Shown: piece after piece, positions 1 through 7,819 of the stretch
Layout: every line of letters begins with the position of its first letter
How positions within the stretch are numbered: position 1 is the stretch's first letter
Notes under the pieces: model-generated
The model's input: only the letters and a program-made list of their open reading frames with translations
Told to the model about the DNA's origin: nothing
The model's database searches: none
From: an uncultured Bacteroidales bacterium
GTDB taxonomy: Bacteria; Bacteroidota; Bacteroidia; Bacteroidales; F082
DNA: 64,000 nt
Assembly: GCA_900317055.1 (NCBI GenBank)
Contig: ONFF01000008.1
Coordinates: forward strand, 1 to 64,000
Direction of reading: 5' to 3'
Made by a program: the position numbers and the translations under genes

Positions 1-478
1 CGGACACGTGTGGTAATTAAATTGTTGTACCTTTGTACCAAATAATCTGCAGTATTTAAGAAAATAAATACAGGGATGCCTTTAAACGTATGTTTAAAAT
101 CACCTAATTTATACGAGACTGTAAACTCATATTTACGTAATACCGGATTTCCATGAATATTTCTATTAAGTTTTCCGTGTTGATTGTAGGAATAAATATA
201 AGCACGAGTACCCATCAACACCATCTAGAAAACAACCGAACGTCTTACTATCCTTGGTAAAATTATTTTACTACCATCATCATATTTGCCATATTGTTTT
301 TTATCATACCAAGAGTGATATGGAAGTAATTTATTAATCTAAAATTCAAAACCATACATTGCTTCTGAGTCGGGAGATGGCATATCGCCAGATTGTAATC
401 CAGTAATTACAAAATTATTAGCTCGATACAAATTAAATCCCTTTTTATTTCCATGTTGTTGGTCGGTGGCAGGCTCCA
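1..478 (-). pseudogene. Decayed or amber-interrupted reading frame, cut by the window edge
   Basis: Read on the minus strand, one frame stays open from about 478 to position 1 except for two TAG codons (near 339 and 226). The text on both sides of each TAG reads like real protein (for example SWYDKKQYGKYDDGSKIILP and YSYNQHGKLNRNIHGNPVLR), with no frame change. No family is recognised. Upstream it runs into the hairpin at 461-490 and an in-frame TAA, so the start is missing. The stretch is clearly richer in A/T than the gene to its right. The simplest reading is a pseudogene with two nonsense mutations; a TAG-recoded phage fragment is the alternative. Confidence 0.4.
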
Positions 479-490
479 CTGCCACCGACC
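461..490. repeat. Perfect 10-bp inverted repeat with 10-nt loop
   Basis: Arms GGTCGGTGGC and GCCACCGACC are separated by ten bases. It lies 35 bp before the CoA-transferase start and overlaps the 5' end of the decayed minus-strand frame. It has no T-run on the plus strand, so it looks more like a palindromic intergenic repeat than a terminator. Confidence 0.55.
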
Positions 491-525
491 TTTAAAACCA
501 CCGATAATAACTGTAGGGCAGGAAC

Positions 526-1842
526 ATGAAGAAACAGTATCAAGCAGTCACGGCCGAAGAAGCCGTCAAAGTCATCAAGTCGGGCGACCACGTCCACATC
601 AGTTCGGTATCGAACGTTCCTCAATGTCTGGTGAAAGCCTTGTGTGACAGAGGTCGCGCCGGCGAGCTCAAGAATGTCTATATCCATCACCTGCACACCG
701 AGGGTGCCGCGCCCTATGTCAACCCCGAGTTTGAGGGTATCTTCCAACACAACGCCTTCTTCGTGGGTGCCAATGTGCGCGAAAGCGTCCAAAAAGGATT
801 GGCCGATTACATCCCCGTTTTCCTCGGTGAGACCTCGAAGCTCTACCGTGAACGTTACATCAAGTGCAATGTAGCAATGATTCAAGTGTGTCCGCCCGAC
901 AAGTTCGGCTATGTGTCGTTAGGCTCGTCGGTGGATGCCACCTTGGCTGCCATGGAGAGCGCCGAGTTCGTCATCGCTGTGGTCAACAAGCACGTGCCGC
1001 GCACTTTTGGCGATGCATTGGTCCACATCAGCAGGATCAATATCTTTGTCGAAGATGACACCCCTTTACTCACTGTAGATATGCCCGAACCCAATGAAGT
1101 GGAGAAAACCATCGGACGCTACTGCGCCGAACTCATCGAAGACGGCGCCTGCCTGCAGATGGGCATTGGTTCTATACCGAATGCCATTCTTTCGTGCCTC
1201 CACAACCACAAGGACATCGGCATCCACACCGAGATGTTCTCCGACGGCATCCTGCCTCTGGTGAAGGAAGGGGTCATCACGGGTAACAATAAGAAACTCA
1301 ACAAGGGCAAGATAGTCTCCACCTTCGTGATGGGCTCGCAAAAAATCTACAATTTCATTGACGGCAACCACGAAGTGCTGCTGATGGATGTGGAATACAC
1401 CAACGATCCTTTCATCATCGCACAGCAACCCAAGATGACTTCCATCAACTCGGGCATCCAGATTGACCTATCGGGACAGGTATGTGCCGACTCCTTGGGT
1501 GAGCGCATCTATTCGGGGGTGGGCGGACAGATCGACTATGTCTACGGTGCCTCGCGTTCCAAAGGGGGCAAGGCCATCATCGCCATGCCATCCACCACAC
1601 GCAAGGGCATCAACAAAATCGTGCCTACCTTGGACTTAGGCTCAGGTGCTGTCACCACGCGCAACCACATCCATTGGTTTGTCACCGAATACGGCGCTGT
1701 GAACCTTTACGGACGCTCATTGCAGGAAAGGGCCAAACTCATCATCTCCGTAGCGCATCCACAGTTCCAAGAACAGCTGGACGAGGCCGCTTTTAAGCGT
1801 TTCGGACCGCATTTCCATTATTTGTGGAATAGTATTGTTTAA
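526..1842 (+). CDS. Acetyl-CoA hydrolase/transferase family CoA-transferase
   Basis: A 438-residue family I CoA-transferase of the acetyl-CoA hydrolase / 4-hydroxybutyrate or butyryl-CoA:acetate type, moving CoA between acyl groups in the cytoplasm. The family hallmark GIHTEMFSDG is at residues 232-241, with Glu236 the expected catalytic glutamate that forms the glutamyl-CoA thioester. The C-terminal CoA-binding signature (GVGGQIDYVYGASRSKGGKA, 331-350) is intact. Length matches the family. The ATG follows a GGCAGGA element. In Bacteroidales such enzymes end fermentative routes to acetate, butyrate or propionate; the acyl substrate cannot be told from sequence. It has no obvious operon partner: a repeat separates it from marC. 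Confidence 0.9.
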   Translation: MKKQYQAVTAEEAVKVIKSGDHVHISSVSNVPQCLVKALCDRGRAGELKNVYIHHLHTEGAAPYVNPEFEGIFQHNAFFVGANVRESVQKGLADYIPVFLGETSKLYRERYIKCNVAMIQVCPPDKFGYVSLGSSVDATLAAMESAEFVIAVVNKHVPRTFGDALVHISRINIFVEDDTPLLTVDMPEPNEVEKTIGRYCAELIEDGACLQMGIGSIPNAILSCLHNHKDIGIHTEMFSDGILPLVKEGVITGNNKKLNKGKIVSTFVMGSQKIYNFIDGNHEVLLMDVEYTNDPFIIAQQPKMTSINSGIQIDLSGQVCADSLGERIYSGVGGQIDYVYGASRSKGGKAIIAMPSTTRKGINKIVPTLDLGSGAVTTRNHIHWFVTEYGAVNLYGRSLQERAKLIISVAHPQFQEQLDEAAFKRFGPHFHYLWNSIV

Positions 1843-1877
1843 ATCCAACTGTGGGATGCACCGCCCTAACACTTCAG

Positions 1878-1965
1878 CGTCATGGCGGACAAGGATCCGC
1901 CATCTCCTACGCTGGAAGGAGTCCTTCTCGATAAGGAGATTGCGGGTCAAGCCCGCAATGACGGT
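1878..1965. repeat. GGCGGA/GCGGGT two-hairpin intergenic repeat, copy 1
   Basis: Two short palindromes, GGCGGA-CAAGGA-TCCGCC and TTGCGGGT-CAAG-CCCGCAA, are separated by a variable spacer. The same two-part element recurs at 10478-10563, in altered form at 31513-31653, and its first half at 49858-49895. Here it supplies a false in-frame ATG upstream of marC. Confidence 0.75.
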
Positions 1966-2007
1966 TTAAGGTTGGGCATTAGATTCCCCAGTCAAAAAAG
2001 GAAAACC

Positions 2008-2604
2008 ATGTTCACTCAAATCAACTTCGTAGAAATCTTCGGTGCCTTCATCGTGATGGCCGCCATCATCGACATCTTCGGCTCTATCCCCATCTTCATG
2101 AGCATGAAAGAGCAAAACAAGACCATCAAGGCGGGACAGGCTTGCCTGACGGCTTTGGGATTGTTTCTTGCCTTCTTCTTCGCCGGGGACGCGCTGCTGA
2201 AACTGTTCGGCATCGATGCAGCCTCCTTTGCCGTGGCAGGTGCTTTCGTGCTATTCATCCTCGCCGTCGAGATGATCCTCGGAAGAGAAATCATCAAAAA
2301 CGAGGGCGGCAAAGGTGGTGCCAGCATCGTTCCCATTGCCTTCCCGCTGATTGCGGGTCCAGGGGCATTGACGGCTTTGCTCTCGCTGCGCGCCGATTAC
2401 GCCGTGGTCAACATCATCATCGCACTGTTGCTCAACATCTTGTTGGACTACATCGTTATCAGCCAACTCGACAGAATCCACAAACTCTTGGGTGAGAACC
2501 TGATCTTCATTTTGAGGAAATTCTTCGGGGTTATTTTGTTGGCCATTGCGGTGAACATGTTTGTGAACAACATTACCGTCATTATCTCGCAGGTCCCAAG
2601 ATAA
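2008..2604 (+). CDS. marC: MarC family (UPF0056) integral membrane protein
   Basis: A 198-residue inner-membrane protein of the MarC/UPF0056 family. About six hydrophobic helices are visible, and the polar loop typical of the family (GREIIKNEGGKGG) is followed by IAFPLIAGPGALTALL, a strongly conserved family stretch. The role of MarC proteins is unsettled; an early link to multiple antibiotic resistance was not upheld. The open frame begins earlier at 1882, but those 42 codons are encoded by an intergenic repeat; the ATG at 2008 follows AAAAAGGAAAACC and starts where homology would be expected. A hairpin terminator follows. Confidence 0.88.
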   Translation: MFTQINFVEIFGAFIVMAAIIDIFGSIPIFMSMKEQNKTIKAGQACLTALGLFLAFFFAGDALLKLFGIDAASFAVAGAFVLFILAVEMILGREIIKNEGGKGGASIVPIAFPLIAGPGALTALLSLRADYAVVNIIIALLLNILLDYIVISQLDRIHKLLGENLIFILRKFFGVILLAIAVNMFVNNITVIISQVPR

Positions 2605-2638
2605 CCGTAGAGATACTTTTTTTCTTTCATATTGTTGC

Positions 2639-2672
2639 GCCGGTGGTAGTTGTGACTGTCACCGGCATTTTT
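2639..2672 (+). terminator. Rho-independent terminator after marC
   Basis: Stem GCCGGTG / CACCGGC followed by ATTTTT, 35 bp after the marC stop. Confidence 0.7.
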
Positions 2673-2686
2673 GTGGCACTCAAAGA

Positions 2687-2714
2687 AGAAGCGACCCCAA
2701 ACGGAGCCGCTTCC
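2687..2714 (-). terminator. Probable terminator of the DUF4465/beta-helix gene
   Basis: On the minus strand a GAAGCGG...TCGCTTC hairpin lies about 30 nt past the stop and is followed by TTCTTTG, a weak T-tract. Confidence 0.45.
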
Positions 2715-2744
2715 TCACACTCAAAAATCTATATGTACCATTGC

Positions 2745-5342
2745 TTATTGGACGATCACTTTCTGCGTCAAACACTTGGCATCACACTTCACTGAAATGA
2801 AATAGACTCCTTTGACAATACCACTCAAATCAAGTGTCATTACTGGGCTTAGGCATTTGCCTTTTATAACAGTTCTTCCTGAAAGGTCAAGCACCTGATA
2901 TTCAAAGGCTGAATCCTCGCCAATGGCGATTGTGACCACACCTTGAGTTGGATTGGGATATACGGACAGGTTTCCAGCCGTTTCCTGCTCACCAAGGGCA
3001 TAGATTTCATTATACTCATCGGCACCTGCGCAAGGCGTGTTGGAACGCGTTTCGCCATCGATGTCAGTGGCAACATAATCCAAAGGATGTGCCACGGTGA
3101 GGCCTTCGGGGCTGGTCAAGTGGTAATCACCGTTGCCGGCAAAATGAGGTGAGCAAGTGGCAGTTTGGGCATCAAAACCCGAAGTGGAAGTCCATTCGGC
3201 CAATGTCGCACAATCTGTACCAGCGAAAATGCCAACATAACCGCCCGTGAACGAAACGCGATTGTAGTCGCAATACCGAGCCTCACTCTCATTATTGAAG
3301 CGGAACACATAGCCATCCGTCTCGTTGACAAACAGGTTGTTATAAACATAGAGATTCGACCATTCCTTTTGCACCATCAGATTGCCCGATGCTCCCGTGC
3401 CGCTACATAAGCCCGTGTTGTGGACAAAATAGATATAATCGCTGTCGGCATTGTCAAAAGAATAGCACCAACTTGAGGCAGCGCCTCGAAAATCAACAAT
3501 GTTGTTGCGCACAATCACTGGCTCTGCCGCCGTGCCCGTGCAAGGACGGAGCTTCATCACTGTAGCATATTTGGTGGGATGGTTCACGGTCATCACATTG
3601 TTTTCGACAAGGCAACCGTAACGGCAACGGAACATATCGATGGCATTGAAGTCGGTGTGCGTGTCGTTGTTGTTGTCAATCGTGTTTCCGCTGAGGGTCA
3701 CATGGTCGGTGAAGGTGGTATAGATAGCCTTGCTGCACTGGTTGGTGAACGAGCAGCTCTGCACCATGAGACCATCGTTGAATTGGGTCATGTCGGTGCC
3801 CTGGTAATAGAGGCCGATGAAGCCGTTGATAAACTCACAGCCTACAAAAGCATTATCGGTATCCATCCAGCCACCAGAGACACGATAAACCAGGTTCTTG
3901 TCGTTGTCGGTATTGGAAGCCTCAGAATAGCAGCCTTCAAAGCGCACCTTTTCAAAACGGTCGTTTGAAAGTCCCCCACGCAAGGTCACCACAACGGCAT
4001 TTTCTTCCGAAGTGGATGACAGGGTCATGTTTTCGAAGGTCACATAATCGGCACCATCGAGTGTGAGAGTGCTGTTTTGGGTATAACCTGCATTGCTGGT
4101 CAACACGACTTGTTGGTTGTCGGCTCCCGTGCCACGGAAGATAACGCGGTCGGTGGCGCTTGCCCCGGAGATGGCATTAAGCGTAACATATTCCTCGTAT
4201 GTGCCTGAGGCAACTTCAAAAACCACTTCACCAGCAATACCCGCTGACAAGGCTGATACCGCCGCACCAAATGAAGTGAAATCAGGGTTTTGAGAAGCAT
4301 CGGAATTGATAGTATAGACGCCACTGAGTTGTGATACGATGGCATTAATGACCACATGCACGGTGAAGTCGACCGACTGGCCATCGCTGGTGGCACGCAT
4401 TGTGAGGTTGGCGGTGGCTTGGTTGGCATTTTGGCGTGTCATGACCAAGATCTTACCGCTCATCGTGGCTGTCAAAGCAGAGGGATTCGAGTTGCTCACA
4501 ATGCTGTAAACGATGTTCTCATCAGGGTCGTCAGGGTCGGTGGCCACACCGTTGAGGTTGACCTGAATGGTTTGCGGATAGTTGTTGAAGACCACATCCT
4601 GCACGGGATTGACGATATAAGGCGGCAGGTCGGGAGCGGCGCCACCACCATTGAAGTTGTCCATGCAGAAATAAGCCGGCGTAATCATATTGTAGCCACT
4701 GCCTCTTGATGACGAAAGGCTAAAGGAAATGGTGGCCACATTACCCAAGGGGCTGAGATCGAACCACTCCCAAGTATTAAGGACATAGTCTTCCTCATTG
4801 TTGGCAAAGCGATAGTCGGCAAGGTAGAAATCCAATGTACCCACAGTTTGTCCACTGGCATTCTTACCTGTCGCTGTCACCTTGAACCAGTCTGGGTCGT
4901 TGCCTGTAGATCCTCCGTAAGGTAGCTCGCCATACCCGCCTTGAAGAATGTCTTGATAAGTCCACAGATTGTTGGTGACATAGCATCCTGTGACGGTATG
5001 TGATTGTCCATCGGTGGCATAGACATCCGTCTGCACGCCCATGGTATATGCCACGGCATATTGGGCAGAGCCATCATAGCCACAGCCTGAAGCCGCAGTA
5101 TATTGGGCATTAAGACCCGTTTGACTCAAATCCGTGCGGTTGGAGGCCGTGAAACCGCCCCAATAGCCGTATTGGGTAGAATTGGTAAAGCGCCAGCCGC
5201 CGCTGGGCATCTCATTTTCGCCAACAGGGGGTTGCCAGATACCACCGCTGCCAAGCGGCACATCTTCGAAAGTGGCTGGTTCTTGCGCCATGGCAAATGC
5301 AGCCATGATAAGCACAAAGGATAATAGTAAACATTTACGCAT
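2745..5342 (-). CDS. DUF4465 / right-handed beta-helix protein secreted by T9SS, under a B12 riboswitch
   Basis: An 865-residue secreted protein. The start is set at MRKCLLLSFVLIMA, giving a clean Sec signal peptide; the longer frame to 5396 adds 18 implausible residues. In order: signal peptide (1-20); a DUF4465-type domain (about 20-235; marks NRTDLSQTG, DFYLADYRF, WFDLSPLGNVATISFSLSSS, PAYFCMDNF); an Ig/cadherin-like linker; parallel beta-helix repeats (about 345-780); and a C-terminal T9SS type A sorting domain starting at LSVYPNPTQG. The cobalamin riboswitch upstream implies expression when B12 is scarce, so a role in capturing corrinoids outside the cell is likely. From memory, DUF4465-type proteins occur in Bacteroidetes B12-uptake loci; that link and the ligand are inference. 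Confidence 0.85.
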   Translation of the reverse strand: MRKCLLLSFVLIMAAFAMAQEPATFEDVPLGSGGIWQPPVGENEMPSGGWRFTNSTQYGYWGGFTASNRTDLSQTGLNAQYTAASGCGYDGSAQYAVAYTMGVQTDVYATDGQSHTVTGCYVTNNLWTYQDILQGGYGELPYGGSTGNDPDWFKVTATGKNASGQTVGTLDFYLADYRFANNEEDYVLNTWEWFDLSPLGNVATISFSLSSSRGSGYNMITPAYFCMDNFNGGGAAPDLPPYIVNPVQDVVFNNYPQTIQVNLNGVATDPDDPDENIVYSIVSNSNPSALTATMSGKILVMTRQNANQATANLTMRATSDGQSVDFTVHVVINAIVSQLSGVYTINSDASQNPDFTSFGAAVSALSAGIAGEVVFEVASGTYEEYVTLNAISGASATDRVIFRGTGADNQQVVLTSNAGYTQNSTLTLDGADYVTFENMTLSSTSEENAVVVTLRGGLSNDRFEKVRFEGCYSEASNTDNDKNLVYRVSGGWMDTDNAFVGCEFINGFIGLYYQGTDMTQFNDGLMVQSCSFTNQCSKAIYTTFTDHVTLSGNTIDNNNDTHTDFNAIDMFRCRYGCLVENNVMTVNHPTKYATVMKLRPCTGTAAEPVIVRNNIVDFRGAASSWCYSFDNADSDYIYFVHNTGLCSGTGASGNLMVQKEWSNLYVYNNLFVNETDGYVFRFNNESEARYCDYNRVSFTGGYVGIFAGTDCATLAEWTSTSGFDAQTATCSPHFAGNGDYHLTSPEGLTVAHPLDYVATDIDGETRSNTPCAGADEYNEIYALGEQETAGNLSVYPNPTQGVVTIAIGEDSAFEYQVLDLSGRTVIKGKCLSPVMTLDLSGIVKGVYFISVKCDAKCLTQKVIVQ

Positions 5343-5457
5343 AAAAATGGTTATTACGCATGAAACAAATACTGCAAGACCATCGCAAGAAGCCATGCTA
5401 ATTGCCGCGCTTAGCGTCGCCCTTGTTCCCGAAGGCTTGCAATTGAACTCACGGTTT

Positions 5458-5670
5458 GGCAGGTCTTCTGACTTGTCCGAGCCCTGAAAAGGCGACCCGA
5501 CAATATGCGAGCGGTTTTAACCCTCGCATAAAAAGGCAGGTCCCTTGCAGGGGTGAGCCTGTCGCCTTCCCATACGGATGAGCCGTACAGTGGCTGGGTT
5601 GACAGACCTTACACGGGCTTACAGCAGCGGGCACTGTTGCCGACTTTCACGGCATTCCCTTGGCCAAACT
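5458..5670 (-). promoter_or_regulatory. Cobalamin (AdoCbl) riboswitch
   Basis: On the minus strand the order is GGGAATGCCGTGAAAGTCGGC, CCCGCTGCTGTAAGC, CAGCCACTGT, ATGGGAAGGCG and finally the B12 box AGTCAGAAGACCTGCC (5458-5473). This is the full set of conserved cobalamin-riboswitch blocks in the right order. About 115 nt separate it from the ATG at 5342, room enough for an expression platform. Confidence 0.93.
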
Positions 5671-5675
5671 GGGTG

Positions 5676-5706
5676 CAAAGGTACGCTTTTTCCGACAGTC
5701 ACGCAA
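5676..5706 (-). promoter_or_regulatory. Promoter of the riboswitch transcript
   Basis: On the minus strand TACCTTTG (5676-5683) matches the Bacteroidetes -7 box TAnnTTTG, with TTG 20 bp upstream as the -33 element. The start point would fall just before the first riboswitch helix. Confidence 0.6.
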
Positions 5707-5749
5707 AACATCTTTTTCTTACCCAATAATTAGTGATTAAAAAGCCGTC

Positions 5750-5772
5750 AAAATCCCAAAATATGGGGATTT
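5750..5772. promoter_or_regulatory. ATCCC(C)A palindrome, copy A
   Basis: AAAATCCC and GGGGATTT flank an A/T centre. It is preceded by AAGCCG, like the copy at 7739-7761, and followed some 20 bp later by a TTACTTTGCAGCAG promoter-like stretch, as at 13297-13350. Confidence 0.45.
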
Positions 5773-5852
5773 CACAGTTTCCGGAATGGTCGTTACTTTG
5801 CAGCAGATTTTTGTCATACAATTTGGATGAGTTTTGAGTTAGTTTTACCAAG

Positions 5853-5886
5853 TGCGAGACGGAGCCATCTGTCTCGCATGTTTTTT
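5853..5886 (+). terminator. Hairpin with T-run
   Basis: TGCGAGAC / GTCTCGCA stem followed by TGTTTTTT. There is no protein-coding gene just before it on this strand; it may end a short transcript begun near 5800, or be a relic. Confidence 0.45.
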
Positions 5887-5938
5887 GTACTTTTGCAACA
5901 ACTATGCTCAAAGGTTTCGTTGATGACCAACGACCAAC

Positions 5939-6031
5939 ATGTGCTCGCACTTGCAAAAGATACTATTCAATAAGGGCGGCAATTATCATGAAGGTAACGG
6001 TAAATTACATGGAAATAAAGCAAGAATATGA
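5939..6031 (+). pseudogene. C-terminal remnant of a polymorphic toxin (30 codons)
   Basis: A short frame reads FNKGGNYHEGNGKLHGNKAR before TGA. The Gly/His/Asn-rich end resembles the C-terminal tips of Rhs-type and related toxins. Its stop overlaps the next gene's start as ATGA, the usual toxin-immunity arrangement. In-frame TGA codons lie immediately upstream, so the rest of the toxin is gone. A -7-like TACTTTTG lies at 5888-5895. The toxin family cannot be named from so little. Confidence 0.45.
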
Positions 6032-6339
6032 AGCTATCAGTAATATTTGAAGAAAAACCTAAAAGATGGGGGTTCAGGGGAGATCCGTATTTCTGGGATT
6101 ACCTTAAAGAACTCGCGGAGAATATGGATATCATTCCTCCTGACGAACTGGAAAACTGGATAAAAGAGGAATACTTTTCACTTTCAGGCAAGGTCATGAC
6201 CGACAAATATGGCGATTTTGCCGTAATAGAGCAGTTTGCTCATGGCGGAATGAGTTCCGGCGGCGTTGATAACCTATGGTGGATAGAAGAAGGAATTCCA
6301 CTGCTGAAAAGCAGGTTGACTGTCATCAATAAGAAATAG
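6028..6339 (+). CDS. Small acidic protein, probable orphan immunity protein
   Basis: A 103-residue soluble protein with no signal peptide or membrane segment. It contains RWGFRGDPYFWDYL near the N-terminus and QFAHGGMSSGGVDNLWW near the C-terminus; I associate this pattern with small uncharacterised proteins encoded directly after polymorphic toxin genes. The 4-bp ATGA overlap with a toxin-tail remnant supports that role. Its last 14 bp overlap the convergent phosphatase gene. The immunity assignment rests on context and family memory, not on a demonstrated domain. Confidence 0.6.
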   Translation: MKLSVIFEEKPKRWGFRGDPYFWDYLKELAENMDIIPPDELENWIKEEYFSLSGKVMTDKYGDFAVIEQFAHGGMSSGGVDNLWWIEEGIPLLKSRLTVINKK

Positions 6340-7600
6340 TGGCAGTTTTTATCCGTTGAACCAGCGCATCAAAGGGATAAAGACCATCTCTATTGGCGTT
6401 CATGCCTTTGAGATGAACAGAAAACACCATCGGTGGGTTTTCCAAATCCAGCAAGGTCATGTTGCGCAGTTGCTCAGTGCTTTGGTACACAAGGTTGAGT
6501 GCGACAAAAGGATGTCCCTCGGTGTCTTCCCATTTCTCAATGACTAACTTACTACCTATGGGAGTCTTTTTCTCGATGGTGTAAGACAAGCTATAGTCTT
6601 CTACATCCAGTGATGCCAGCACGCTACCGATGTTGGAGTCATGGCCGCAAAGGAAGGTAAACTTTCTGCCATCTTTCTGCAGTTCTTCGAGCATCGTCAG
6701 TAAGAGCGGTCGAGCCACTTGGCGGGCTACCACAGGTGCGGTGAACAACACATCACCATACCAGTCCTTGATAGCAGAAATGCTTTCCCAGTCTTCCCAT
6801 GTCAATGTATGACCAAAGGCGGCCTTCACTGTATCAGGTTCCTCGTAGTATTGCAAAACAAGTGCATCAGCTGCTTGACAAGCGAGGCGCAACGAACCAC
6901 CCATGCCAGGTTCGCGGTATTTAACAAGGTAGACATGCGCATCATCTGTGCGGAAGTGGCAGGTGTCGCCTTCAAGACAGGCTTTGCTTTGGTCCATGTC
7001 GAGTACACGCTCCAGCACCATGTAATTTTCCGCCATCTTCTCTCCTATTCCGACCAATCCATTCTTACCTCCCATTGCCGTAATCTGCTGTTGGGCAAGG
7101 GCTTTGAAACCCTCGCTGTCGTCGGTAATCTGCGGTGCAAATACGGAATCCATCTTGCCCACTTCACAATGGTGCTCAATGCGGACATTGGCTACAGGAA
7201 GCATCCCCGAGGAGAAATACTGTGCCGTGGCTATGGTGCGCTGAAGGGAGTTGGCATAGAAACGCATGGTACCCTCTGCAGGGATTTCGTTTTCTCGTAT
7301 CATTCCCTCACTCACGAGCCATTTTCGGAAATACTGACCCATCATCGTCTCCAATGTGCCTCCGCGCAGCGACAGCTCGCTGGGAGCCGATGACCAATGA
7401 TACCATTCATGGGGCGTTATTCGCTGCAGCGTCGAGCGTCTTCCCGAAAGAGGTGAGCGGATGTTGTGGCGGCTCAGCACCACGACTTGTTTGAGTGTGT
7501 AGCGTTCCCTAAAATCGCCATCACGCTTGACTTGGGAGAATGCAGTAAACGAGACGCCCAGCAAAAGGAAAAGCAGTATGGTTTTAGATAATTTTGACAT
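6326..7600 (-). CDS. Histidine-type acid phosphatase (branch 2)
   Basis: A 424-residue exported phosphatase of histidine phosphatase clade 2 (AppA/Agp/phytase-like). After a signal peptide (MSKLSKTILLFLLLGVSFTA) comes SRHNIRSPLSG, the RHGxRxP catalytic motif with Gly replaced by Asn; the nucleophilic His and both Arg remain. The C-terminal HD proton-donor motif is CGHDSNI. The likely site is the periplasm or outer surface, with phosphate esters such as inositol phosphates or sugar phosphates as substrate. ATG 7600 is chosen over 7618 because the -7 box lies at 7616-7623. Confidence 0.85.
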   Translation of the reverse strand: MSKLSKTILLFLLLGVSFTAFSQVKRDGDFRERYTLKQVVVLSRHNIRSPLSGRRSTLQRITPHEWYHWSSAPSELSLRGGTLETMMGQYFRKWLVSEGMIRENEIPAEGTMRFYANSLQRTIATAQYFSSGMLPVANVRIEHHCEVGKMDSVFAPQITDDSEGFKALAQQQITAMGGKNGLVGIGEKMAENYMVLERVLDMDQSKACLEGDTCHFRTDDAHVYLVKYREPGMGGSLRLACQAADALVLQYYEEPDTVKAAFGHTLTWEDWESISAIKDWYGDVLFTAPVVARQVARPLLLTMLEELQKDGRKFTFLCGHDSNIGSVLASLDVEDYSLSYTIEKKTPIGSKLVIEKWEDTEGHPFVALNLVYQSTEQLRNMTLLDLENPPMVFSVHLKGMNANRDGLYPFDALVQRIKTATISY

Positions 7601-7615
7601 AGGCTTAGTTTGCTG

Positions 7616-7623
7616 CAAAAATA
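7616..7623 (-). promoter_or_regulatory. -7 box of the acid phosphatase
   Basis: TATTTTTG on the minus strand, 16 bp before the chosen ATG. Confidence 0.5.
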
Positions 7624-7706
7624 CGCTTTTTTGGCGACCCGAAAAGTAATTTTTGAGTTTGTATTACTGTGCGGGAAGGAAGACAATCCTTGCTGTACGG
7701 TGTTTC

Positions 7707-7763
7707 TACATCCTCATTATTAATGAGGCATGAAGCCGAAAATCCCCAATGATGGGGATTGGT
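7707..7763. promoter_or_regulatory. Composite palindromic leader, copy B
   Basis: CCTCATTATTAATGAGG is followed by AAGCCG and the palindrome AAAATCCCCAATGATGGGGATT. It lies between the divergent phosphatase and porin genes. The same two-part layout recurs at 13266-13322, before the cytochrome assembly gene. Confidence 0.5.
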
Positions 7764-7819
7764 CTGCGAGGACAAAACCAAGAGTTTTGCAATCGATTTT
7801 GAACGAATAGTATCCAACT

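Noticed and set aside
1882-2007. N-terminal extension of MarC
   Set aside because: Encoded by an intergenic repeat found elsewhere; the family starts at 2008.
5343-5396. 18-codon N-terminal extension of the DUF4465 protein
   Set aside because: Would place non-hydrophobic residues before a perfect signal peptide; MRKCLLLS is the natural start.
5449-5634. Short minus-strand frame with Cys residues
   Set aside because: It is the cobalamin riboswitch itself read as codons.
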